NCBI GenBank assembly: GCA_002798175.1
Contig: NWQL01000002.1
Location: 554,754-618,753, forward strand
DNA length: 64,000 bases
Origin: Lysobacteraceae bacterium NML91-0213
GTDB lineage: Bacteria > Pseudomonadota > Gammaproteobacteria > Xanthomonadales > Xanthomonadaceae
Direction of reading: 5' to 3'
Every line of letters starts with the position of its first letter. Position 1 is the first letter of the stretch. The notes under the pieces are model-generated. The model searched no databases, was not told where the DNA came from, and saw only the letters and a program-made list of their open reading frames with translations. A program made the position numbers and the translations under genes. This document shows positions 27,128-34,670 of this stretch, piece after piece.

Positions 27128-29017
27128 TACCGGCTGGACGCGTCGCTCGCGCAGGTCGACCGCAGCGTCGGGGGTGCCGGGGCGCGGCATCAGCGCGCGC
27201 ACGTTGTCCTCGTCGAACACCGCAACCCGTGCCCGGCCGGCGCGCTTGGCGGCGTACATCGCACGGTCGGCATGCGACATCAACCGGGTCAGGTCGTAGC
27301 CCGACAGCGTGGTGTCGGTGATGCCGAAGCTGGCGGCAATGCTCAGGTCGTAACCGCGCTGGCGGGTGTCGACTGCGGCCAGTTGCGCCAGGGCATCCTC
27401 GGCCACCCGCCGCCCGGTCGCGGCATCGCAACCGGGCAGCAGCATGGCGAACTCCTCGCCGCCCAGGCGCCCGATGCAATCGCCCGGTCCGCACAACTCC
27501 GCGCAGGCCTTCGCGACCTGTTGCAGCACCCAGTCGCCGGCCTCGTGGCCGAAGCGGTCGTTGACCTGCTTGAAGTGGTCGAGGTCGAAGGTCAGCAGCG
27601 CGACCACCCGGTGGTCCTGCCTGCACGTCGCAAGCAAGCGGCCCGCCTTCTCGCTGAAGTGGTGGCGATTGCTGACACCGGTCAACGCATCGAGCTCGGC
27701 CAGCCGTCGCAGGCGCATCTGCAGGCGCTTGGTCGTGAAGGCCCAGTACGCGGTGGTGGCGAGCAGGAATGCCAGCAGGCCGGCAACCACCAGCCACAAC
27801 CGGGCCCGCTGTTTCGTACTGTTCTGGTCCAGTTCCAGCAGCGCGTTCTTCTGGTTGAGCAGTTCGATCTGCTGCGCCTGCTGCTGCGACTGGTGGCGCA
27901 CGATCTGGTACGCCATCTCGCGCGACTTCACGTCGTTGAGGTGCCGTCGCTCCGCATCCACGAACGCCTTGTAGGCCTCGAGCGTGGCCGCGGCGTCGCC
28001 ACGCCCGCCCGCGATGCGGTAGAGCGTGCCGTACGCGGAGACCAGTGGCTCGGCGTTGCCGATCCCGCGCGTGCGTTCCACCGCCACCAGGGCGTGGGTC
28101 TCCGCCTTCTCGCTGGCGCCCTCGCGCAGGCGATACTCCGCCAGCAACGCGTGGTAGACACCCTGCAACAGCGGGTAACGGATGTTCTCGACCGTGGAAA
28201 GATAGCCTTCCAGCAATCGGATCGCATGGTCGACGCGATCGCTCGCCGCCAGCCATCGGGCCAGATGGGCACGCGCGAAGGCCGCGAACACGCGCTCGTT
28301 GATCGAGTCGCAGTGGGCGATGTTTGCACGCAGGCGGGCCTCGTCGACGTCCTGCTCCATTCCCAGCGCGGATTCGGCGACGAGGTTCTCCGCCGCGCAG
28401 GCGTTGCGCGGCTGCGGCCGTGAATCGATCACCGCCTGCGCCAGCTGTTGACCGAGCCGGTACTCACCGACCTGGTTGTAGACCACGCCGGCGTTGAGCA
28501 TGCCGCGATGCCGGGTCTCCAGGTCGCCGATATGGTCGCGCAGCGGGAGCACGTCCTCGAGGATGCGCAACGAGTCCTCGAAGCGGCGGTTGGCGGCATG
28601 GATGTTCGACAGCAGCCCGCCTGTCTCGAAGCGGATATCCACGTCGCGGCTTTCGGCCAGCACGTCCTCCAGGAGCGTCACCGCCGGCGTGGACTCACCG
28701 AGCAGCGCATGGCGATACGCGCGCAGGATCTGCAACCGCTGGCGCTGTTGCGGGGTGGCATCGTGCGCGCGCGCATCCAGCTCGGAGAGCAGCTGCTGGA
28801 AACGCGCCACGTCCGAGGTCTTGACGCTGCCGGCTTCGACCAGCAGCGCCTCGACCGCGTCGTCGCCGGCAGCGGCCGCACCCGCGGCCACCGCCACCAT
28901 CGGCATCGCAAGCAGCATGCACAGTGCGGGCAGCATGCGCCCGCGCGTGGACCCGCTACTCCGGAGCACGGTCCTCGCGTTCGGCGGGGTCGCGCTTGCC
29001 GTCGTCATGTCCTTCAT
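27125..29017 (-). CDS. Periplasmic TPR sensor-diguanylate cyclase (GGDEF)
   Basis: About 630 aa. A signal/anchor helix (MLPALCMLLAMPMVAVAAG) is followed by about 350 residues of TPR-like helices outside the membrane, a transmembrane helix at about 405-427, and a cytosolic GGDEF domain with intact GGEEF at 519-523 and DLDHFKQVND, so it should make cyclic-di-GMP. The RxxD inhibitory site upstream of GGEEF is missing (GPGD). The start at 29017 (RBS GAGGAG) overlaps the upstream 80-residue gene by 62 bases; ATG 28936, just after that gene's stop, is an alternative. It is last in the minus-strand run with the borosin-type methyltransferase. Confidence 0.85.
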   Translation of the reverse strand: MKDMTTASATPPNARTVLRSSGSTRGRMLPALCMLLAMPMVAVAAGAAAAGDDAVEALLVEAGSVKTSDVARFQQLLSELDARAHDATPQQRQRLQILRAYRHALLGESTPAVTLLEDVLAESRDVDIRFETGGLLSNIHAANRRFEDSLRILEDVLPLRDHIGDLETRHRGMLNAGVVYNQVGEYRLGQQLAQAVIDSRPQPRNACAAENLVAESALGMEQDVDEARLRANIAHCDSINERVFAAFARAHLARWLAASDRVDHAIRLLEGYLSTVENIRYPLLQGVYHALLAEYRLREGASEKAETHALVAVERTRGIGNAEPLVSAYGTLYRIAGGRGDAAATLEAYKAFVDAERRHLNDVKSREMAYQIVRHQSQQQAQQIELLNQKNALLELDQNSTKQRARLWLVVAGLLAFLLATTAYWAFTTKRLQMRLRRLAELDALTGVSNRHHFSEKAGRLLATCRQDHRVVALLTFDLDHFKQVNDRFGHEAGDWVLQQVAKACAELCGPGDCIGRLGGEEFAMLLPGCDAATGRRVAEDALAQLAAVDTRQRGYDLSIAASFGITDTTLSGYDLTRLMSHADRAMYAAKRAGRARVAVFDEDNVRALMPRPGTPDAAVDLRERRVQPV

Positions 29018-29198
29018 CGGTCCGCTCCTCGGGAAACTCCGTTTCGCCCTCATCCGGCGCGATGATCATGCACATCAGCGCTCCGTGCCGCGCGCGCTCG
29101 TTGCGGACCGACGCGACCAGCGCCGCCATCCCGTCGACCACGCTGCCTTGCGGCGACTGCCCCAGCATCTCCAGCCTGCCCAGCTCCTCGTCAAACAT
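28956..29198 (-). CDS. 80-aa protein of unknown function, candidate borosin precursor peptide
   Basis: Reads from ATG 29198 with GGGGAAGG 4-11 bases upstream. About 84% of its third positions are G or C, like its neighbours, so it is probably a real gene. Residues 1-38 are predicted helical (MFDEELGRLEMLGQSPQG...). Residues 39-47, GALMCMIIA, are the only hydrophobic stretch. Residues 48-80 are strongly acidic and charged (PDEGETEFPEERTDEGHDD...). It lies 72 bases after the borosin-type methyltransferase on the same strand. That layout, leader then short beta-prone core, fits a split borosin precursor, but I see no recognisable borosin-binding domain. It could also be an unrelated small acidic protein. 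Confidence 0.6.
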   Translation of the reverse strand: MFDEELGRLEMLGQSPQGSVVDGMAALVASVRNERARHGALMCMIIAPDEGETEFPEERTDEGHDDGKRDPAEREDRAPE

Positions 29199-29270
29199 CC
29201 GCCTTCCCCTTCGTTGGTTGAACGCTACGGCCCCACCCACCCGCGCACGTACAGGTGGTGGATCCTGTTC

Positions 29271-30122
29271 TCAGGCCGGCACGGCCGCGTGCTCCGTACC
29301 TGCACCCCGACTTCCGGCAAACGCACGCTGCACCGTCGACCGGCCGCACTGGCGCAGCCTCCCGATCATCGACTCGTCGCGCACCATCGGTCGCGCCGGC
29401 GGGATGACCAGCGTCGACTGCATCGACGGATCGGCCTCCACCAGCGCGTCCAGCGCCAGGCGGACCACCTGTGGCTGGTCGACCGGCAGCGTCGCCGCTT
29501 CGTAGAGGATGACCTCATGGTCCGGTGGATAGCCGTCGCCCAGGAGCTTCTCCACCAGCAGCGCGCGTTCCATTGCGCCGGTGCTGCGGAGGCTGACACC
29601 GAGGTCGCCGACCACGCCGATCTGCCATAGCACCAGATACGCGCTGGGATCGATGCGCCGCACATAGGCGAGGTACTGGCTGGCCTCCAGGTGCAGGCAG
29701 CCGGACTGGCCCGGGTCGATGCCGAGATCGGCATAGAGGCAGTCCTCGGCCGAGACCGCAGGCTCCATCCATGCCTCGAAGCCCTCCGACCGGGCCTGTG
29801 CGACGGCGCGGTGCGGCACGCTGGCGAAGACGCCGGGATGGCCATAGAACGCACCGCAGACACGGGCCCCGCGTCGCACCTCGGCCATCATCATCGCCAC
29901 CATGTCGCGATAGGCCGCGTGTCGCGAACGCCCCTCGCCATAGCAGGGCTGCAGGCTGCGCACGTCGGCGTGCATGCGCTGCACCCAGCGTTCGACCACG
30001 GGATCCGCGGCGGCGACGAACACCACGTCCGCGGTGGTGATCTCGCCACGGGCACGCGGTGCCAGATGCGCTCCCAGCATCATTCCCAGCCCCACACAGG
30101 AAAGCCGCCCCCGACCGCCCAT
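29271..30122 (-). CDS. Borosin-type peptide backbone alpha-N-methyltransferase (tetrapyrrole-methylase fold)
   Basis: SAM-dependent methylase of 283 aa. Residues Tyr61, Arg67, Tyr71 and Tyr93 have the same spacing (6, 4, 22) as the catalytic Tyr66, Arg72, Tyr76 and Tyr98 of the fungal omphalotin methyltransferase OphMA. The blocks YGEGRSRHAAYRDM, FYGHPGVFASVPHRAV, SAEDCLYADLGIDP and YLVLWQIGVVGDLG are those of the OphMA/SonM family, not of cobalamin or siroheme methylases. It ends soon after the SAM domain and has no fused precursor, so it is of the split type (as SonM). GTG 30140 is an alternative start. It sits between a GNAT gene and the 80-aa gene. Confidence 0.85.
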   Translation of the reverse strand: MGGRGRLSCVGLGMMLGAHLAPRARGEITTADVVFVAAADPVVERWVQRMHADVRSLQPCYGEGRSRHAAYRDMVAMMMAEVRRGARVCGAFYGHPGVFASVPHRAVAQARSEGFEAWMEPAVSAEDCLYADLGIDPGQSGCLHLEASQYLAYVRRIDPSAYLVLWQIGVVGDLGVSLRSTGAMERALLVEKLLGDGYPPDHEVILYEAATLPVDQPQVVRLALDALVEADPSMQSTLVIPPARPMVRDESMIGRLRQCGRSTVQRAFAGSRGAGTEHAAVPA

Positions 30123-30148
30123 CCCCGTGTCCCCCGACACTTGCGAAC

Positions 30149-30162
30149 GTGAATTAGATCAC
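30149..30162. promoter_or_regulatory. CRP/Clp-like palindrome upstream of the methyltransferase
   Basis: GTGA-ATTAGA-TCAC matches the core GTGA-N6-TCAC of CRP-family sites (Clp in Xanthomonadaceae) with both half-sites perfect. It is unusually AT-rich for this genome. It lies 26 bases before ATG 30122, in the short gap after the GNAT gene. At this distance it could repress, or mark a promoter whose RNA starts inside the gap. Confidence 0.4.
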
Positions 30163-30168
30163 TCTTTG

Positions 30169-30711
30169 TCAGCGCGCGACAGCACTCCGGCGGGGCGCTG
30201 CGTCGGCCCGGCTCCGCCAGCGGACATAGCCGCCCTGCCCGGCGCGTGGAATGAAGCCGAGGCGCAACATCAGCCGCCGGACCGGCAGGTTGTCCGGCCG
30301 GTGGCGGGCCACCAGCCCGCCGCCTGCGGCGTGGACGTGTTCCAGCAGGGCCGCGACCACTTCCGTGGCGTATCCGCACTGCGAGCGTCGCGGGTGGAAC
30401 ATCAGCCCGAGCTCCCCGTATGACGGCTCCGCGGTCGGGGCAACCGTCATCAGGCCGATGCGCGCTCCCGATTCCGGCATCTGCAGCATCCAGGCATGCA
30501 TCGTCGGGGGGATGCGCTGTGCCGCGCGCAGCAGGCGGCGCGCGATGTCCGTGGCGTCGCCCGCGGACACATCGCCGACGTGGCGCATCACCGCCGGATC
30601 GGCATGCAACGCGGCGATGAAGTCCAGGTCATCCACGCACAGTGGTCGCACCGCCACGCGCCGGGTCTGGTAGCCCGATGGCCACGGCACGGTCGGCGCC
30701 GCGGCGCTCAC
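30169..30711 (-). CDS. GNAT family N-acetyltransferase
   Basis: 180 aa, RimJ/RimL-like acetyl-CoA-dependent transferase. It starts with the typical YQTRRVAVRPLCVDDLDFIAALHADP. The acetyl-CoA loop region is YGELGLMFHPRRSQCGYATEVVAALLEH (the usual Q/R-x-x-G-x-G/A is read as R-S-Q-C-G-Y-A). It then has RPDNLPVRRLMLRLGF, characteristic of RimJ-type enzymes. The GTG start overlaps the M20 gene stop by four bases (GTGA), so the two are coupled. The substrate is unknown; being next to the peptide methyltransferase gene makes an N-terminal or amine acetylation of the same product possible. Confidence 0.85.
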   Translation of the reverse strand: MSAAAPTVPWPSGYQTRRVAVRPLCVDDLDFIAALHADPAVMRHVGDVSAGDATDIARRLLRAAQRIPPTMHAWMLQMPESGARIGLMTVAPTAEPSYGELGLMFHPRRSQCGYATEVVAALLEHVHAAGGGLVARHRPDNLPVRRLMLRLGFIPRAGQGGYVRWRSRADAAPRRSAVAR

Positions 30712-32276
30712 GGAGCCGGCGCGTCCGCGAATGCGTGCAGCAGGTCGACATAGGACTTCTCGATGTCGGCAAGGCCGGCGGCGCGCACGCCGGCGGCCGG
30801 ATGGAGCAGCATGTATTCGTCGGGTGCATGCGCGCCGGAGCCATGCCCCAGCCCGCCGAACACGAACGGCAGCCCGAGCGTGCGGGTGAACTGGTAGAAC
30901 GGCGCGCTCCCCGCCAGCCACGGCGACACCCGGGGCGTGGCGCCGTACTTGTTGAAGACGCCGATCGCGGCCTGCACCAGCGGCGTGTCCACGCCGGTGG
31001 CGGCGGCCGGGTAGCCGGCCAGCGGCCGCAGCACGATGTCGCCGAAGCCTGCGGCGTCCAGATGCGAGCGGATCATCCGGTAGGCGTGTTCGGGCTCCAG
31101 TCCGGGCGGCAGCCGCGAATCCAGCTTGGCGGTGGCCACGTGCGGCAGCACGGTCTTGACCCCTTCGCCGGAATAACCGCTCCAGATGCCGTTGAGATTG
31201 AGGGTGGGATCGTAGAGGTTGCGCACTATGGCGTCGCGCCCGGTCACGCCATCGATCCAGCGCGCGACCCCGTACAGCCGCTGCTGGGCCGCGTCGTCGG
31301 CATCCGCGGCCAGCGTGTTGACCAGCCGCTGCTCGTCCGGCGTCGGCCCGCGCACCCCGTCGTAATAGCCCTCGATCGCGATGGTGTTGCCGTCGGGTGT
31401 GGTCAGCGAAGCGATCGCCTGCACCAGACGCAGCGCCGGTGAGTCCACCAGCGACTTCAGCGAACCGTGGACCTCCGAACGCACCGGGCCGCCATGTTCA
31501 CCCCCGCGTGCCTCGAGCTCGAAATACACCAGGCCCTTGACGCCGAGGTTGAGCGCGACGCTGCCGTCGGCGGCCTGGATGTTCATCGGGAAGAACGCAC
31601 CATCGGCGTTGCGCAGCCGGTCCTTCCATGGCTCCAGCACGGCGCCGAAGTTCGGCGAGCCGAGTTCCTCCTCGCCTTCGGCGACGATGTACAGGTTCAC
31701 CGGCAGCGTGCCGTGGGTCCTGAGCATCGCGTCCACCGCATTGAGAAACGCGCGTTGCGGCCCCTTCTGGTTGGTGGCGCCGCGTGCCATCAGCACGGTG
31801 CCGAGCTCGTGCTCGACCAGTTCGCCGGCAAACGGATCCGGGATGCGCCAGTTGGGCTCCACCGGCTGCACGTCGTACATCATGTAGACCACCAGCGTGC
31901 GTGGCGCGCCGGCGTCGTAATACGCGAGCACGCCCGGGTGTCCCGGCGTGGGCACCTGTTCGACCTCGTGGAAGCCGATCGTACGCAGGTCGTCGGCCAG
32001 CAGCCGCGCCATCGCATCGACGCCATCGTCGAGCGCACTGATCGAGCGTTGACGCACCCAGCGCTGGAGGTGGGCGATGTGGTCGTCGAGGTCGGCATCG
32101 ATGCGCGCGTACACCTCGTCGTGCCGACGCGCATAGGCCGGTACCGCGGAGGCATCGAAGACCGCGTCGGTGGAAAACGGCCATTGCGGCCGCGGCGATG
32201 CCTGTGCGGGTGCCCATGCCAGGCCGGCGATCGCCAGCAGGAAACCCACGCTCCAACCGGATCGCGATAAGCGCAT
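30708..32276 (-). CDS. M20-like metallohydrolase, exported, with altered metal ligands
   Basis: 522 aa with a signal peptide (residues 1-26). The M20/M25/M40 fold is clear from YDVQPVEPNW, EGEEELGSPNF (200-210) and GHGSGAHAPDEYM near the C-terminus. Two classical di-zinc ligands are changed: the G-H-x-D-V motif reads MMYDV (Met133 in place of His), and the bridging Asp of R-G-x-x-D is Asn169 (ARGATNQKG). The subgroup sharing these changes may bind metal differently or be inactive. The start at 32276 follows GGGGAGG. It is coupled to the GNAT gene downstream. Confidence 0.85.
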   Translation of the reverse strand: MRLSRSGWSVGFLLAIAGLAWAPAQASPRPQWPFSTDAVFDASAVPAYARRHDEVYARIDADLDDHIAHLQRWVRQRSISALDDGVDAMARLLADDLRTIGFHEVEQVPTPGHPGVLAYYDAGAPRTLVVYMMYDVQPVEPNWRIPDPFAGELVEHELGTVLMARGATNQKGPQRAFLNAVDAMLRTHGTLPVNLYIVAEGEEELGSPNFGAVLEPWKDRLRNADGAFFPMNIQAADGSVALNLGVKGLVYFELEARGGEHGGPVRSEVHGSLKSLVDSPALRLVQAIASLTTPDGNTIAIEGYYDGVRGPTPDEQRLVNTLAADADDAAQQRLYGVARWIDGVTGRDAIVRNLYDPTLNLNGIWSGYSGEGVKTVLPHVATAKLDSRLPPGLEPEHAYRMIRSHLDAAGFGDIVLRPLAGYPAAATGVDTPLVQAAIGVFNKYGATPRVSPWLAGSAPFYQFTRTLGLPFVFGGLGHGSGAHAPDEYMLLHPAAGVRAAGLADIEKSYVDLLHAFADAPAP

Positions 32277-32345
32277 CCGCCACCTCCCCGAGCCACGATC
32301 GGCCGATCTTAGCCTGCACTCGCGGGGCACGGCCTGCCCGCGCGG

Positions 32346-33497
32346 TCAGCCGGCAGCGGCGCCCTGCCGCGCATGCCACTCGCGCAGCAGCTCCGCCTCG
32401 CGCGCGCGCGGCATGCCGGCGCGCTGCTCGGCCTGGCGTTCGGCCGGCAGGGCGCGGTGCCAGTCCAGCAGGTCGTCCACGGTCGTCGCCAGCGGGCGGA
32501 AGGTGAGCCCGGCCGCGACCGCGCGACAGTTGTCCACCTGGCCGTAACCGCCGTACTCGTGATCCTGCGGGAACCAGATCGGCAGGTCGGCCCCGAACCG
32601 CACTCCGCGCGCGGCCAGGAAGTCCGCGGGCACATGGGTGAAGCGGGCATCGCCGCCGGTCGCCGTGCGGATGCCGGCGAGGAAGGCGTCGGTGTCCATC
32701 CGCTGCGCCGGCCCCACCGCGTTGAAGATGCCCGTCGTGCGCGCCTCGGCCAGGCGGATGACCCACTCGGCCAGGTCGCGACCGTCGATGAACTGCACCG
32801 GGTCACGACCGTCACCGGGCACCAGCACCTCGCCGCCCTCGGCTACCCGCAGCGGCCAGTAGGTGAAACGGCCGGTGTCGTCACGCGGCCCGACGATGTA
32901 ACCCGGGCGCACCACGGTCACCGCATCGCCGAACTGCCTGCGCGCCTCGGCTTCGCTCGCGGCCTTGAGCGGGCCGTACAGTCCGGCCATGTCGGCCCGG
33001 AAGCTGTCCATGGTCTCGGCGAGCGGGTCGACGCCGGTGTAGGCGGCCAGCGCCGCGTCCTCGTCGATGCCGGGACGGCTGCCATCGGCATACACCGAGA
33101 TCGTCGAGACGAAGATGTAATGGCCCACCCGGCCGCGCAGCGCCTGCCCTGCATCGCGCACCCAGAACGGCAGCGTGGTCGGGTTGTCGATGCAGACGTC
33201 CCACTCGCGGCCTTCGAGCGCGGAGAGATCGCCGGTGTTGCGGTCGCCGTGCAACTGCTCGACCTCGCCCGGCCACTCCGGTACCGGGCGCTTGCCGCGG
33301 TTGAACAGCGTCACCCGGTGGCCGCGGGCGAGCGCGTAGTCGACCTGGAACGGTCCGGTGAAGCCGGTACCGCCGAGGATCAGGATGCGCAGCGGGCGAT
33401 CCGCCGGGTCGACCCTGGATGCGGCGAGCACGGGCAATGCACCGGCCGCGGCGGCCAGCGCGGCGAGCTTCAACAGGTCACGACGGGACGTGCGCAT
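32346..33497 (-). CDS. Tat-exported NAD-dependent epimerase/dehydratase (extended SDR)
   Basis: 383 aa. The N-terminus is a twin-arginine signal (MRTSRRDLLKLAALAAAAG), unusual for an SDR enzyme, which implies folding with NAD(P) in the cytosol before export. The dinucleotide loop is ILGGTGFTGPFQVDYA. FVSTISVYADG carries the catalytic Ser and Tyr region, though the exact YxxxK is not standard (YGPLKAASE contains Tyr and Lys). Substrate unknown. It is the first gene of the co-directional run ending at 27125; GGAG precedes the start. Confidence 0.83.
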   Translation of the reverse strand: MRTSRRDLLKLAALAAAAGALPVLAASRVDPADRPLRILILGGTGFTGPFQVDYALARGHRVTLFNRGKRPVPEWPGEVEQLHGDRNTGDLSALEGREWDVCIDNPTTLPFWVRDAGQALRGRVGHYIFVSTISVYADGSRPGIDEDAALAAYTGVDPLAETMDSFRADMAGLYGPLKAASEAEARRQFGDAVTVVRPGYIVGPRDDTGRFTYWPLRVAEGGEVLVPGDGRDPVQFIDGRDLAEWVIRLAEARTTGIFNAVGPAQRMDTDAFLAGIRTATGGDARFTHVPADFLAARGVRFGADLPIWFPQDHEYGGYGQVDNCRAVAAGLTFRPLATTVDDLLDWHRALPAERQAEQRAGMPRAREAELLREWHARQGAAAG

Positions 33498-33740
33498 GGC
33501 GGGCTCCGCGGCAGGGATGTGCGGCGAGTCTGCATCCACGCCATCGCCGCGGCCCCTGCCGGAAGTGGGAGTGACTGCAGCCGTGCGCGCGGGTCGGCAC
33601 TGCCGGGCGTGGCGCGATGAACGCGCCGCGTTGAACGATTTCTCGACATCACCGATGCATCCGCTGCGCGCCGCTGCGCCGATAGTCGGACCACGTCCCA
33701 CCGGTTCCAGCACGGCGCACGCCGCCGACAGGAGACAGCA

Positions 33741-34605
33741 ATGAATCGCGACCACGATCGACACGACCATCGCCACCGCGGGCAGTGGCAGGACAACGAG
33801 GACCGCCAGTTCAGCCGTCCGGACGAATGGGCCGCGCGCGGACGTGCCGGTGCCGGTGATCCGCAGCATCGGGACCGTGACCACGAGCGCCACGCCGAAG
33901 GTCGCCACCAGCAAGGCGGTCGCCACGGAGGGCGCGACGATGGCGACTACACCCGCCAGCTGTCGGAGCGCTATGGCCACGGCGAAGGCGGCTACAACCG
34001 CGGGGCCTATGCGCAGGGCGGATACGGAGGCAGCGGACCCCGCATGGCGGCTTCGGCTACGGCATGTCGGGCCACCGGTCGAGGAATCCCGCGAGGGCCG
34101 CTACGTGTCGCATCCACGACTGGAGCAGTACGACACCTCGTCAATGGGTCGCGGCCGGGGCGGCGACATTTCCTCGATGTACCAGGGCGGTGCCGACGAT
34201 CCACGGCGTACCGGTGGCCACCGCAATGGCGGCGAGCCCTGGCGCGGCGGCAGTGGCGACCCCACCCTGCGCGGCGGTCACCGCGGCCGCGGACCGAAGG
34301 GCTATACGCGCTCGGACGAACGCATCATGGAAGCCCTGTGCGAGCGCCTGGCCGACGATGACGATATCGACGCGTCCGACATCTCGGTGGAAGTGCGCGA
34401 CGGCGTGGCCACGCTGACCGGCACCGTCCCGCACCGCTGGATGAAACACCGCGCGGAAGACCTGGCCGAAGCCTGCGGCGGGGTGAAGGACGTCGAGAAC
34501 CTCGTCCGCGTCAGCGGCCGGGCCGGCGACGACCAGCGGCACGCCATCGGCACCCTGCCGGCGGACGCGTCGCAGTCCACCGGTGGCGGACAGCGCGACT
34601 CCTGA
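33741..34605 (+). pseudogene. BON-domain protein gene with two apparent frameshifts
   Basis: The gene starts at ATG 33741 behind AGGAGA. Frame one encodes the usual Arg/Asp/Gly/Tyr-rich N-terminus up to YAQGGYGGSGP (about 34040). The Gly-rich sequence then continues in a second frame (HGGFGYGMSGH, about 34042-34078) and resumes in a third (SREGRYVSHPRLEQYD onward). That third part contains the BON domain (IDASDISVEVRDGVATLTGTVPHR, then VKDVENLVRV). Each change equals one missing base, about 35 bases apart, one beside CCCC. Either sequencing errors or real inactivation. Intact homologues are stress-induced envelope or phospholipid-binding proteins. Confidence 0.75.
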
Positions 34606-34622
34606 TCCGCTGCCGTGAGGAC

Positions 34623-34648
34623 GAAGCGCCGCCTGCGGGCGGCGCTTC
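34623..34648. terminator. Bidirectional hairpin between BON and HDOD genes
   Basis: A perfect 11-bp stem GAAGCGCCGCC (34623-34633) with its complement (34638-34648) and loop TGCG. It lies between two convergent stops. Strong stem, no T-run on either side. Confidence 0.65.
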
Positions 34649-34670
34649 CGCGCGCGGTCTTAAGCCCGCG

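Noticed and set aside
26901-28256. Upstream extension of the M13 peptidase frame
   Set aside because: The frame stays open, but residues before the signal peptide MKKSLLSLATALAL are low-complexity and antisense to real coding; the RBS and signal place the start at 26900.
29271-30122. Cobalamin or siroheme methyltransferase
   Set aside because: The fold is shared, but the YGHPG, SAEDC and Tyr/Arg/Tyr/Tyr pattern is that of borosin enzymes and there are no tetrapyrrole genes nearby.
33600-33700. ECF-sigma (RpoE-like) promoter before the BON gene
   Set aside because: A GAAC is present at about 33634, but no matching -10 motif at the right distance was found.
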